Shown here: positions 35,482 through 44,890 of the stretch, in pieces | Layout: each line of letters starts with the position of its first letter | How positions within the stretch are numbered: position 1 is the first letter of the stretch | From: JAXHUM01 sp034189325 | GTDB lineage: Bacteria; Desulfobacterota; DSM-4660; Desulfatiglandales; Desulfatiglandaceae | Direction: 5' to 3' | Length of the DNA: 64,000 nucleotides | Assembly: GCA_034189325.1 (NCBI GenBank) | Contig: JAXHUM010000062.1 | Coordinates: 1 to 64,000, forward strand | The notes under the pieces: model-generated | Database searches by the model: none | Seen by the model: only the letters and a program-made list of their open reading frames with translations | Told to the model about the DNA's origin: nothing | Program-made: the position numbers and the translations under genes

Positions 35482-36022
35482 AACAGTTCAGACTTCCTTC
35501 TATGAATAAAAGACCATGAAAGCATCTCAAGGGGACCGGAGGAGTTCCTCCGGTAGAACCCCCGATAAGGTGAAGCAATTATGGCCTATTGTTAAATGCG
35601 CCCACCCGCACAATGCGGCAGTGTGATCCATTCACTGCAGCGGGTCTTACGGTTTTGTAATATACTCCTATGAATCTGTCAAACTTGTTTTCATATGTAA
35701 AAAAATGGCCCATAATGTGAAAGGATTATAATAAGGATTACATTATTGTCTGGTTCATCTCTATTTAATTGCAAAATTGTATATTAGACAGTCCTGGGTG
35801 TCTGAAGGCTTGTGGACTTATATGCCTAAAATTAAATGGTTTTTCTCTGTCGTCTCCGTGCGGCATATTTCTTGACTTAGTCTTAAAATGCAGTGAGTTG
35901 GGAAGACCGATGTGTCGCAATTTAGGATCTCCTTATGATGTGAGTCTATTTGAGGGTCTTGAGAGACAACCATTTAAAAATCCGATATTCATTATTCAGG
36001 GAGCGAGGAAGACAGGCAGATC
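35482..36022. other. 541-bp divergent region between sigma-54 regulator and glnD
   Basis: No gene is called. A hairpin GCAGTG/CACTGC (35618-35638) and a small CCGCA/TGCGG hairpin (35606-35618) are visible. An AT-rich stretch with TATATT near 35778-35783 could serve as a -10 element for the plus-strand transcript. No clear GG-N10-GC sigma-54 promoter was found. Confidence 0.4.
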
Positions 36023-38644
36023 ATGGCTGAGCATGCCCTAAAAACACTCGATAAGAGTCGGAAGACATTGATTTCCCGTTTTTTAAAGGGAGGTGAACCC
36101 GAATTTCCCCAGAGGCATGCCCAGCTCTTTGATGAGTACTTCTGCGAGTGCTTTGAGACGAGCCGGGTCGGCCCGAAGATGAATATCTCGAAGAATCCTT
36201 ATGCCATTGTCGCCCTTGGAGGCTATGGTAGGAGAGAACAGTGCGTCTTTTCAGACATTGACCTCCTCTTCCTTTTCAAGAGGCGCGTCCCTGATGAGGC
36301 CGCAGATCTGGTCAAAGAGATCGTTTATCCCTTGTGGGATCTTGGGCTCGACGTGGGGCATTCCACCCTTTCAATTGGGGAGTGTATTGCTCTGGCAGGA
36401 GAGGACTTTGAGGTGCTGACATCCCTTTTGGACAGCCGATTTATTTGCGGAATGTCTATTTTGTATTCTGATGTCATGGAGGGACTTCAGAGGAAGACAA
36501 TTCGTTCTCGGTCGAAACGAATCGTATCCATGCTTGTTGAAAACAACAGGGAGCGACATCGTCATTTTGGAGACTCAACCTACCTCCTCGAACCGAATAT
36601 CAAGGAAGGTCAGGGGGGATTGAGGGATTATCATACCATCTTATGGATAGCCAGGATAAAGCATGGCCTGAGGGAGCTACGTGATCTTGAGTATGAAGGA
36701 TATCTTTCCCACGAGGAGTTTGGGGAACTCACGTCCGCCCTCTCCTTTGTGTGGGATGTGAGGAACCGGCTCCATCAGATGGCGGGGAGAAAGTGCGATC
36801 AACTCCACTTTGAATACCAGACACGGCTGGCGCGAAGTTATAAGGCAGGCAGGGGAAGTGGTCTCAAGCCTGTAGAACGATTCCTGGGAGAACTTCACAG
36901 CCGGATGGAATTGATTAAGCAACATCACCTCATGTTTCTTGCGGAATTGGGGTATCTCGAGAAGAAAAAACAGGGGCGAAGGATCATTCAGAAACGAACC
37001 CATGTAAAGGGACTGACCGTTGTCAAGAACCTCCTGAACTTCACCTCTCCCAAGGCAGTGGTTGATACTCCCACTCTCCTCATCGAAATATTCAAGGAAA
37101 GCGCCACACTGGGTATTCCCCTAAGCGTAGAGGCGAGACGTGTGGTCAAAGAATTCTTCTACCTGGTGGACGACCGGTTTAGATCTAGCGAGTATGTTGT
37201 CAAGGCCTTTGAGTATATATTGATTACCCCTGCCCCCGACTTGAATGTGTTGAGCGAAATGCTGAACACAGGTTTTCTTGGGGCTCTGATCCCTGATGTG
37301 ACCCATATCATTAATCGAATACAGTATGATGAGTATCATCTTTATCCCGTGGCCAAGCACTCCCTGACCGCGGTTCAGACCCTCAAGACGTTCGGGACGC
37401 ATCAGGACTCTCAATGGAATCTTTTCTACGGTGATCTTTACAGGGAAATATCAAGAAAAAAAATACTGCTCTGCTGGGCGGCCCTCCTTCATGATGTAGG
37501 AAAGGGCGATCCTCGAAAGAGGCACGCCCAACGAGGTTCCGAGATCGCCCGAGCCATAATGAAAAGTTTCGGTTACGGCCCGGATATCCAGGAGACGATA
37601 GCCTTCTTGGTAAAAGAGCATCTGTTCCTTATGAAGATCGCAACCAGACGAGACATCAATGATGAGGAGACGGCCGTTTACTGTGCAAGGAGAATCAAGG
37701 ATGTAAAACTACTCAAAATGCTCTATCTCCTGACGGTTGCAGATTCCATTTCAACGGGTCCAAAGGCTTGGAACGATTGGACGGAGGTCCTGTTAAGAGA
37801 TCTTTTTTTCAAAGTACTCGCTACCCTGGAAAAGGGTGAACTGGCAAGCCGCAGGGCAATAGAGGAGGTGGAAACCAAGAAGAAGACGGTTCTTTCTTCG
37901 CTCCCGACCCGGAAAAAGATCAAAGAGGCGGAGGCGCTTTTTCAGTCTATGTCCCCAAGATATCTCCTTTACTGCAATGCCGGGGAGATGATCGGTCATA
38001 TTGAGCTTTACAATCGGTTAGGAGACCAGGAATTTGTCTGGTCGATTACAAAAGAAGATTCGTCGAATACGAGGAGGGTCACTATTTGCGCTAGGGATAG
38101 GCCGGGCCTGTTTTCGCGCATTTCAGGGGTGTTTACCTTGAACAATCTGAATATCCTGGATGCCCAGATCTATACCTGGCGGAATAATATCGCTCTTGAC
38201 GTCTTTAGAGTGACGCCGCCCCAGGACAGAATATTTGAAGAGGAGAGATGGGCCAAAGCGGAGAATAGCCTGAGGGCCGCCCTCGCTGGCACGCTTGAGC
38301 TTGGGGAAGCATTGAGGGAAAAGAAGGCCCTTTCCAGGGATATCATTCGTCGTAGTGAGAAACGACCTCACCGTGTGAAGATAGACAATGAGATCTCGAA
38401 ATTCTTCACCGTTGTTGAAGTCTTTTCTTACGATTTCCCCGGTCTGCTCTTCAGTATTACCGATGTGCTCTACAAAAACAGTCTGGATGTATGGATAGCT
38501 AAAATTTCAACAAAAGTTGACCAGGTCGTAGATGTGTTCTATGTAAGAGACATTGAAGGTCAAAAAATCGATTCTCAGGAGCAGATCTCAAAATTAAAAT
38601 CCGAAATTGAAGAGGTTGTGGCGGACCGTTTGGATGAAGGATGA
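36023..38644 (+). CDS. glnD: Bifunctional [PII] uridylyltransferase/uridylyl-removing enzyme GlnD
   Basis: This 873-residue protein has the full GlnD architecture. A nucleotidyltransferase domain shows IVALGGYGRREQCVFSD with catalytic Asp residues in SDIDLLFLF (about residues 66-84). It is followed by the GlnD helical domain, an HD hydrolase domain (KHSLTAVQTL; WAALLHDVGKGD; about 445-580) and two C-terminal ACT domains (VTICARDRPGLFSRISGVF and VVEVFSYDFPGLLFSITDVL, each quoted partly). It modifies PII proteins in response to glutamine. Length is normal (850-890). No glnB/glnK is in the window. It is divergent from the sigma-54 regulator. Confidence 0.95.
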   Translation: MAEHALKTLDKSRKTLISRFLKGGEPEFPQRHAQLFDEYFCECFETSRVGPKMNISKNPYAIVALGGYGRREQCVFSDIDLLFLFKRRVPDEAADLVKEIVYPLWDLGLDVGHSTLSIGECIALAGEDFEVLTSLLDSRFICGMSILYSDVMEGLQRKTIRSRSKRIVSMLVENNRERHRHFGDSTYLLEPNIKEGQGGLRDYHTILWIARIKHGLRELRDLEYEGYLSHEEFGELTSALSFVWDVRNRLHQMAGRKCDQLHFEYQTRLARSYKAGRGSGLKPVERFLGELHSRMELIKQHHLMFLAELGYLEKKKQGRRIIQKRTHVKGLTVVKNLLNFTSPKAVVDTPTLLIEIFKESATLGIPLSVEARRVVKEFFYLVDDRFRSSEYVVKAFEYILITPAPDLNVLSEMLNTGFLGALIPDVTHIINRIQYDEYHLYPVAKHSLTAVQTLKTFGTHQDSQWNLFYGDLYREISRKKILLCWAALLHDVGKGDPRKRHAQRGSEIARAIMKSFGYGPDIQETIAFLVKEHLFLMKIATRRDINDEETAVYCARRIKDVKLLKMLYLLTVADSISTGPKAWNDWTEVLLRDLFFKVLATLEKGELASRRAIEEVETKKKTVLSSLPTRKKIKEAEALFQSMSPRYLLYCNAGEMIGHIELYNRLGDQEFVWSITKEDSSNTRRVTICARDRPGLFSRISGVFTLNNLNILDAQIYTWRNNIALDVFRVTPPQDRIFEEERWAKAENSLRAALAGTLELGEALREKKALSRDIIRRSEKRPHRVKIDNEISKFFTVVEVFSYDFPGLLFSITDVLYKNSLDVWIAKISTKVDQVVDVFYVRDIEGQKIDSQEQISKLKSEIEEVVADRLDEG

Positions 38645-38821
38645 TGGCAAAGAGGTCTTTCGGAAAATACGCACAGCCTCAGATCGATGTGCTCGGGATT
38701 GTCCACCTGAACGCCTTGCGCAACGCCCGCCACAATCCTCCTGGTCGTTTGGGTGAGCAAAAAGAAGATCGGTTTTGCTCAGCGAATAGTCATAGAGAGA
38801 CCCCTCTTCTTGTGGAAAACA

Positions 38822-39364
38822 TTAATCACAATTTTCAGCTAAGATGGATGGTTTTGGCACATCACTGATGTTCTTACCGTAGTAGGCGTATTTCACGGTC
38901 ATGTCGGATTGAATTATAAAGGCCGCCGGCAGCTGTGTCTCCTTACCCTCAAATTTCTTGTGAAAAAATCCCCGACTCATCGCTTTGAACCCTGCTACAA
39001 GACCTGCAGGATGTAGATACTTGACTATGCCGCCAGGCTCAACAGCATAGAGTTCAAAAATTGTTCCTTTTGGATCACAAACGATGGCAAAGGGCCAATC
39101 TTCTTCTTTCAATAGGGGCCTCAGAGTGGATGTTGCGCTCTGAAGGATCACGAAAACTCTGGCTTCTTTCCTATGGAACAATTCAATGTCGTTTTTCAGG
39201 TTGGCCATTTCCATCTGACAGACAGGACAACCATGATACCGTAGAAATACTAAAACAGCCTGTTGGTGTCGTGTGGTTTCATGAAAATCCTGAGAGGATG
39301 TCGTCCAGGGCGTATTGAATTGAAAATTTGGCGCTCTATCGCCAACTTTTAATGGTGTTCTCAA
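38822..39364 (-). CDS. Peroxiredoxin-like AhpC/TSA-family protein
   Basis: This 180-residue thioredoxin-fold protein has the family start KVGDRAPNFQF, FLRYHGCPVCQMEM with a CxxC at about residues 57-60, and the C-terminal EGKETQLPAAFII strand. The Cys-x-x-Cys in the position of the peroxidatic cysteine is typical of AhpC-TSA_2/PRXL2-like reductases. The start is TTG, fixed by GGAGA 8 bp upstream. It possibly reduces peroxides or methionine-sulfoxide-type substrates in an anaerobe. No thioredoxin partner is nearby. It is convergent with glnD. Confidence 0.82.
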   Translation of the reverse strand: MRTPLKVGDRAPNFQFNTPWTTSSQDFHETTRHQQAVLVFLRYHGCPVCQMEMANLKNDIELFHRKEARVFVILQSATSTLRPLLKEEDWPFAIVCDPKGTIFELYAVEPGGIVKYLHPAGLVAGFKAMSRGFFHKKFEGKETQLPAAFIIQSDMTVKYAYYGKNISDVPKPSILAENCD

Positions 39365-40137
39365 GGTTGCTATCTCCTTTCTCTATCCTGATCGATTTTG
39401 TTGGATTCATTCACTCGATAAGGTCACCGCTTGCTGTAATTGGAGAACATGAGAGGATTTCTCGCAGTGCAGGCAGCATTATCAATCTTACACCCAAAGG
39501 GAGCTTGCCTTTGCTTCTACACATTTTACACAACAGGAAAGATATGTCATCAACCATTTGACCTGTCTCAGCTTCAGTGCTCGAGAATGCCCGAAGATTC
39601 AAACGACGCCATGTTCCCTTATGGGAAGTCTGAAGGCGTATCCCTGCCATTTTGAATCCACACAATAGATTTCCTAAGTTTCCTGAACCATTCTCCGAGG
39701 CAATCGTAGAAAAGTTAGTATGCGATATTTGCGGCATGAATTCTGCATTTACTGTCGAGATGAAATTGGTCTGTTGGGCTCTGATGGTTGTCCACATATC
39801 ACCTAAAACGACACCTACACAGCGAAATTCTTAGCCACACCTCAAGCGGACAGATTTTTCAAGGATGGAATCTGAAACAAAAGCCCACAATGCGTGTGAA
39901 GCAGAAGCCGTTATCGAGGCTCCCAGTGCGTATGATGGGTCCGGCAGGCCAATCCCCGATTGCTTGATTTTACTTTTCTATGAAGCACAGATCCTCCAAT
40001 TCCCTTTTTCCTGGAATCGAGATGAGACAGAGGGAGGAGGATGTGTGCAGAACCGGCTGATGTGAACTGGTTGTTATGAGCTTGCCAGGCAATTTTGACC
40101 TTGGTTAAGCTCAAAAATTTAGTTTAGGAGGAGAGAG
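39365..40137. other. 773-bp gap with no recognised gene
   Basis: Several open frames run here (for example 39411-39797 on the minus strand, 39865-40065 on the plus strand), but none shows a domain, ribosome site or family resemblance, and they disagree on strand. It may be a degraded gene. The ribosome site AGGAGGAG for the cytochrome gene is at 40126-40133. Confidence 0.4.
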
Positions 40138-40455
40138 ATGGTGAGAGGAATCATGATCATTGCGGCGGCGGTATTGATATGGGGTGCCCAATTGAGCCTG
40201 AGTCAGGCAGATGACGGTAAGAATCTGTTCATCGACAAGTGCGGGAAATGCCATCGGTCCGGAGGTGAGGCCCCTGTTTTTGCACCCAGCAAATTCGCCA
40301 GCGGACAGTGGGAGCGTTTTTTCAAGAGAGAGAAACATAAACGTAAGAAGGATATAAGCTCACAGTTTTCAGCGGAGGAAATTGAGAGCATTAAGAAGTA
40401 TTTGATGCTGCATGCTGCTGATTCTGACAAGCCTGAAGCAGTGGGTCTAAAGTAA
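40138..40455 (+). CDS. Exported monohaem cytochrome c
   Basis: This 105-residue protein has a signal peptide (residues 1-23, cut after SQA) and one haem c motif CGKCH (about residues 34-38, axial His in the motif). The basic C-terminal part (KREKHKRKKD) and a possible distal Met (LMLHAA) follow. Its small size fits a periplasmic class I-like electron carrier. The strong AGGAGGAG site lies just upstream. It sits 34 bp before a porin-like gene, suggesting a periplasm/outer-membrane electron or ion pathway. Confidence 0.85.
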   Translation: MVRGIMIIAAAVLIWGAQLSLSQADDGKNLFIDKCGKCHRSGGEAPVFAPSKFASGQWERFFKREKHKRKKDISSQFSAEEIESIKKYLMLHAADSDKPEAVGLK

Positions 40456-40489
40456 TTATTATCCATATAAAGTATTCGGAGGTTTAGAA

Positions 40490-41947
40490 ATGAATAAATT
40501 GAAAGACTGTCTGTTGGTTGCTGTCATCACGACGTTTGTTTTTTACATAGGTCCACAGCTTGCCGCGGCATCAGGTCACCAAAAGGCGCAAGACATCCAT
40601 AAAATGGAGCAGAAGATCGAGACCTTGGAAAAGAGGATACAGGATCTGGAAAAGGGACAGATGCATAATACCGAGGACCTGGAAATTCTTAACGATGATA
40701 TGGTGGAGATTGAGAAAAAAACTCTCATGGACAAGATCAACCTAGGCGCAGAGATCAGGGTCCGGGGTGATTGGTTTTCGTTAGAAGACAAGCTGAATGA
40801 CGTGGACGACAAAGTGAGTATAACTCCCAGCACGCGATTTCGTCTCAACCTCGGTGCTGATGTCTCTGACAACCTGAGATTCAGTGGCCGGTTGAGTATT
40901 CTCGAAAACTGGGGTGACAATGACATAGGGCGTTTCAACTCTCTGAGCAATTCGAGAGTACGGGGTGACAACTCTCTCAAGGTGGAGAGGGCCTATGCAG
41001 ACTATTTCTTTGACTTTATGCCCGTTGCTTTGACCATTGGACGTCTCCCCATGGCTGACGGGCTTCCCACGGACTTTCGAGAAGACACACCACGAAAATC
41101 CACTTATCCGGCTCTGGCCTACGATACAGAGGCTGATGGCGTTGCCCTGTCATTTGATTTAAGTAAGCTGATCCCCCTGCCGAACCCTGCGCTTAGATTT
41201 ATCTACACCAAACAGGTTCAGGATGATGACAGCGAGATCTACCGGAATGACACCTTGGAGGCTGCCGACCTCAGCGTATATGCGGCACAAATCGAAACCG
41301 GGCTTCCAGGCATGTTTGCAGATACCCTTTTCATTTTCAACTACGTTAACGTGCCTAAACTTTCAGCACCCTCTTCGGCAAGTCTGTCGGCCTTGTTAGG
41401 CGCGCCGGTAACGACCGTCTCTCTCCCCGATGACCTTGGGGACTTAACGAAGTACACCTTTTTTGTTCAGTCAAAACGCTTTTTGGGTTCCTGGATAGAC
41501 TGGTTTGCAGGGTACTCCATTACCAAAATAAAACCATCCGGTACAGCTGCCAACTATCTGATCAACGGGGTCATTCCTTATAGCCTCGGATATCTTTCGG
41601 ATGATAATCTACCGGATCGTAAAGGTCACTGTTATCACGTGGGCGCGAGGGTGAACCTCCCTATCGAGGCGTTGAATTACCCCAAGTTCGGCGTAGAATA
41701 CAACAAAGGATCCAAGTACTGGCTTGGGACGACCTTTGCTGCGGAAGATCCATTGGATAAACTGGCGGTCAAAGGAAACGCGTGGGATTTCTACTATATC
41801 CAGCCCGTTGACAAGTACTTTACAATAAGAGCAGGGTATACGGTCCTTAATGTCGATTGGACGGCGCCAGGACTGTTCTATGGTGATGTTCAGGATGCGG
41901 ATCAGGACATCACAAACACATATGTATTGCTTGATATAAAGTTCTAA
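40490..41947 (+). CDS. Outer-membrane porin-like beta-barrel with N-terminal coiled coil (DUF3373-like)
   Basis: This 485-residue exported protein has a signal peptide (residues 1-27), a heptad-rich coiled coil (about residues 38-80; EQKIETLEKRIQDLEKGQ), then a barrel of alternating aromatic/charged strands (LGAEIRVRGDW; FRLNLGADVSD; LRFIYTKQV) ending in a C-terminal strand with final Phe (LLDIKF), the usual outer-membrane sorting signal. It resembles the DUF3373 barrel proteins of deltaproteobacteria. The SLH-like oligomerising coiled coil is common in such porins. A strong CGGAGG site is present. It is downstream of a monohaem cytochrome. Confidence 0.82.
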   Translation: MNKLKDCLLVAVITTFVFYIGPQLAAASGHQKAQDIHKMEQKIETLEKRIQDLEKGQMHNTEDLEILNDDMVEIEKKTLMDKINLGAEIRVRGDWFSLEDKLNDVDDKVSITPSTRFRLNLGADVSDNLRFSGRLSILENWGDNDIGRFNSLSNSRVRGDNSLKVERAYADYFFDFMPVALTIGRLPMADGLPTDFREDTPRKSTYPALAYDTEADGVALSFDLSKLIPLPNPALRFIYTKQVQDDDSEIYRNDTLEAADLSVYAAQIETGLPGMFADTLFIFNYVNVPKLSAPSSASLSALLGAPVTTVSLPDDLGDLTKYTFFVQSKRFLGSWIDWFAGYSITKIKPSGTAANYLINGVIPYSLGYLSDDNLPDRKGHCYHVGARVNLPIEALNYPKFGVEYNKGSKYWLGTTFAAEDPLDKLAVKGNAWDFYYIQPVDKYFTIRAGYTVLNVDWTAPGLFYGDVQDADQDITNTYVLLDIKF

Positions 41948-41972
41948 TAGGTCGCGTTAGGCCCGTGACAAG

Positions 41973-42014
41973 AGTCATCTTCCCAATAAGGCATCCCTTA
42001 TTGAGAAGATGACT
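41973..42014 (+). terminator. Strong hairpin after the porin-like gene
   Basis: AGTCATCTTCCCAATAAGG pairs with CCTTATTGAGAAGATGACT (one mismatch in 19 bp; loop CAT-C). It is followed by TTATAC. It ends the cytochrome-porin unit, 25 bp after the stop, and precedes the chemoreceptor gene. Confidence 0.8.
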
Positions 42015-42093
42015 TTATACCTGATGTCTGTAAGTCCCAACGAACGGACTCGCAACGCCCTCTGTTGAGCTTCATGAAAAAAGGAGCAAAGTC

Positions 42094-44067
42094 ATGTTTA
42101 GGTTGAATCTCTTGTTCAAGATGAATCTATTGAAGAAGACACTTGCAGGATACCTCACAGTGATTCTACTGATCATCTTTGTCGGAGTCATATCAATTAT
42201 CCAATCCGGCTCACTTGGAAAACAAGTGGCTTACCTGTCAAACGAGGTAGCCGAAAAAGTGAACCTGGCCGGCGAAATCGAATCTACCATACTGGCCATG
42301 AAAAACTCGGTAGAGAAGTTCGTGTACCGGAACAAAGACTCGGACAATATAGAAGCGGAACAAAACATTGAACGCGTTATAGAGTTGTTTGGAAAGGCTG
42401 AAAAACAGTTAAAAAACTCTGAAGAACTAAACATATTAAAGAGTATCAAGGGCCTGACAGAGGAGTATATTGAGAAGTACCGTAATGTGGTCATCAGGTT
42501 CAAAACAAGAAACGAGAACAGGAAGACTCTCTTTTCCATCGGCTTGAAGATCAAAGAAAATATGGAAAAACTATCAACTGAAGAACAAGGTAAAGGCCAA
42601 ACATCTTTTGCCACAGATCTCCTGAAGGGTTTTATGGCCGCCCGAATCGACGTGGAGATGTTCTTTGCCGATTATAGCTCACAATACTCAACAAGGGCAA
42701 TTGACACGCTCGATAAACTTCTGGAAGATATTGATGAACAGGGTGAGGAGTATAAAGATCTCCTGTTTTCTGTTGAGGACTATCTTGATTCCTTTGACGG
42801 CTTGGTCTCGGTTATACGGAAGATGAACGAAGAGATCGAAAAGACCCTTTTTCCCGTGGCCCCAAGAATTATTGATCTTGCAAAAAAGCTCTCTTCTTCC
42901 GGTTGGAACGACATGGCGGCGGCACGTACTGAAACCGAGCAAAAAGTATCTTCTACCAGAAGCATAATTGCAGGCCTTGTTATTGCGACGATTATTCTCG
43001 GGCTGGTTATAGGTATTATGTCGGCAAGGCAAATCATTAACCCGATTAACCGCGTAGTGGCGGGACTCAAGGATATGGCCGAAGGAGAAGGTGACCTGAC
43101 AAGACGGCTGGAAACGAAGAGTCAGGATGAAGTCGGTGAATTGGCGAAATGGTTCAATACATTTGCTGAAAAGATCCAGACGATCATAAGAGACGTCGCG
43201 GAGAATGCAGAGATATTGAATGCGTCTTCTTCAACTCTCAGTGATCTCTCTAAGCAGATGAGCACAGGGGCGGAACATATGTCAGAAAAGTCCACTGCCG
43301 TTGCTACCTCTGCTGAAGAGACAAGTGCGGATATGTCTTCCGTGGCCGCCTCAATGGAAGAATCTTCGAATAATGTCAATATGGTGGCCAGCTCTACTGA
43401 AGAGATAGTCTCAACAATTTCAGAGATTGCGGAAAATTCGGAGAAAGCCCGATCCATTACAAGTGAGGCGGTTTCGAATACAGAAAGGACCTCCAAAAAT
43501 GTGAAAAAACTCGGATCGGCCGCCCAAGAGATAGGGAAGGTTACGGAGACTATCACGGAGATTTCGGAACAGACCAACCTCCTTGCCCTTAATGCAACCA
43601 TCGAGGCTGCCAGGGCCGGAGAAGCGGGCAAGGGTTTTGCCGTGGTGGCCAACGAGATTAAAGAGTTGGCCAGACAGACCTCGGAAGCCACAAAAGAGAT
43701 AAAGGAAAAGATTCACAGGATCCAAGAGTCCACCGATGATACGGTGACCGACATTGAAGAGATTTCAAATGTTATTAATAACATTAACGAGATTGTCCTT
43801 ATTATCGCCTCGGCAGTAGAAGAACAGTCCGTGACGACCAAGGAGATATCTAACAGTGTCGGGCAGGCCTCGGACGGGATTCAGAATGTCAGTGAAAATA
43901 TCGCGCGCAGCTCTACAGTTTCGGAGGCGATCGCTAGAGACATTTCCGAGGTCAATGAATCAGCCAAGGAGATCTCTTCGAGTAGTGCCCAGGTAAACCT
44001 GAATGCTCAAGAACTTTCCGAACTAGCGGAAAAGCTCAGGCAAATGGTGGGCAGTTTCAAAGTGTGA
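42094..44067 (+). CDS. Methyl-accepting chemotaxis protein
   Basis: This 657-residue transmembrane chemoreceptor has TM1 at about residues 18-42 (TVILLIIFVGVISIIQ), a periplasmic helical sensing region of about 250 residues and TM2 at about 290-315 (IIAGLVIATIILGLVIGIMSA, in part). A HAMP domain follows (residues 310-365), and then the signalling coiled coil. The conserved hairpin tip is EISEQTNLLALNATIEAARAG, quoted in part, with RTSKNV and ELARQTSEATK on its flanks. Paired residues for methylation occur in the long helices. The ATG has an AAAAGGAG site. The ligand is unknown. It follows the porin-cytochrome unit. Confidence 0.93.
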   Translation: MFRLNLLFKMNLLKKTLAGYLTVILLIIFVGVISIIQSGSLGKQVAYLSNEVAEKVNLAGEIESTILAMKNSVEKFVYRNKDSDNIEAEQNIERVIELFGKAEKQLKNSEELNILKSIKGLTEEYIEKYRNVVIRFKTRNENRKTLFSIGLKIKENMEKLSTEEQGKGQTSFATDLLKGFMAARIDVEMFFADYSSQYSTRAIDTLDKLLEDIDEQGEEYKDLLFSVEDYLDSFDGLVSVIRKMNEEIEKTLFPVAPRIIDLAKKLSSSGWNDMAAARTETEQKVSSTRSIIAGLVIATIILGLVIGIMSARQIINPINRVVAGLKDMAEGEGDLTRRLETKSQDEVGELAKWFNTFAEKIQTIIRDVAENAEILNASSSTLSDLSKQMSTGAEHMSEKSTAVATSAEETSADMSSVAASMEESSNNVNMVASSTEEIVSTISEIAENSEKARSITSEAVSNTERTSKNVKKLGSAAQEIGKVTETITEISEQTNLLALNATIEAARAGEAGKGFAVVANEIKELARQTSEATKEIKEKIHRIQESTDDTVTDIEEISNVINNINEIVLIIASAVEEQSVTTKEISNSVGQASDGIQNVSENIARSSTVSEAIARDISEVNESAKEISSSSAQVNLNAQELSELAEKLRQMVGSFKV

Positions 44068-44097
44068 AAGAGGGAGGATCCTGTGTCCTCCCCCTTT
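44067..44097. terminator. Hairpin terminator between chemoreceptor and LUD gene
   Basis: AAAGAGGGAGGA pairs with TCCTCCCCCTTT (one mismatch; 7-nt loop) immediately after the chemoreceptor stop. The gene to the right is convergent, so the hairpin may act in both directions. Confidence 0.7.
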
Positions 44098-44161
44098 AGA
44101 TCAAAGTAAAGGGCCTCATACATTGTATCCTGCCACGCTGACATGCGATAAACAGGATAGA

Positions 44162-44851
44162 TCAGAATCCCAGATCTCGACCAACCAGGATCACGTGGAT
44201 GTCGGACAGGAGAGGTTTCCTTTCCAGAATCACCGTCGCCCTGCAGGCACGCATAGGGGAGTTGCAGTCACTGCAAATGCCTGTGGCCGCACAGGGAACA
44301 TCCATACCCATATCTTTTACGACCTGAGGCGTTGCCGTCTCTTTGATACGTTTAAGAGCGCCTTGGAGATCTTCTACTATCTTATTGGCCCCAGCGACGA
44401 CAATGACCTTACCCGGGCCGAATATCATCGCCCCAACCCGGTTTCCTACCCCGTCCGTACTGACCAGCATCCCGTCAAGCGTTACGGCGTTGGCGCTTGT
44501 GAGAAAGACATCACATGTCAGGTGGGCCTTCCTTATCTTCAAAACCTCTTCGGGAGTCAGGCCGGGCTTCCAGTGGTCATAGATTGTGTTTCCCTGTTTT
44601 TCAAGGGCCTCCATAACCCCGATCTGTCTCATAGTCATTGACCCGCCCACTCCAATTTCAGCTTCTTTAGGTATCAGTTTGAGAACTTCAGCACAGGCGG
44701 TGTCCCCATCATGCACATACAGCGCTTCAAAGGCGTTTTTCTTCAATGCCTTTACTGCCTTTTCCGCCCTTTGCTCCAAGAGCCATTCGGTGGTTTTTTT
44801 CATGTTCTTCAATCGAGTAAAATAAGGATTTTCTTCATTGCTCTTTGCCAT
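44162..44851 (-). CDS. LUD-domain protein (LutC/YkgG-like, DUF162 family)
   Basis: This 229-residue LUD-fold protein of the LutC/LutB-related family supports lactate or organic acid oxidation by CoA-transferase-like chemistry or electron transfer in known systems. It shows DTACAEVLKLIPKEAEIGVGG (in two parts), LTSANAVTLDGMLVSTDGVGNRVGA and the C-terminal CAATGICSDCNSPMRAC motif with cysteines (about residues 185-205). The latter suggests an Fe-S cluster or metal site. The ATG has a GGGAGG site. It is transcribed after the OYE-family gene with a 39-bp gap. Confidence 0.82.
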   Translation of the reverse strand: MAKSNEENPYFTRLKNMKKTTEWLLEQRAEKAVKALKKNAFEALYVHDGDTACAEVLKLIPKEAEIGVGGSMTMRQIGVMEALEKQGNTIYDHWKPGLTPEEVLKIRKAHLTCDVFLTSANAVTLDGMLVSTDGVGNRVGAMIFGPGKVIVVAGANKIVEDLQGALKRIKETATPQVVKDMGMDVPCAATGICSDCNSPMRACRATVILERKPLLSDIHVILVGRDLGF

Positions 44852-44890
44852 ACTTCATTGACCTCCCTCACATTGTTTTTGTTTCGGTAT

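Noticed and set aside
35482..36022. Sigma-54 promoter upstream of glnD or the regulator gene
   Set aside because: No GG-N10-GC pair with correct flanking bases was found by eye.
39411..39797. 128-codon minus-strand frame in the gap before the cytochrome gene
   Set aside because: Unusual composition, no domain, overlapping open frames on the other strand; treated as non-coding or degraded.
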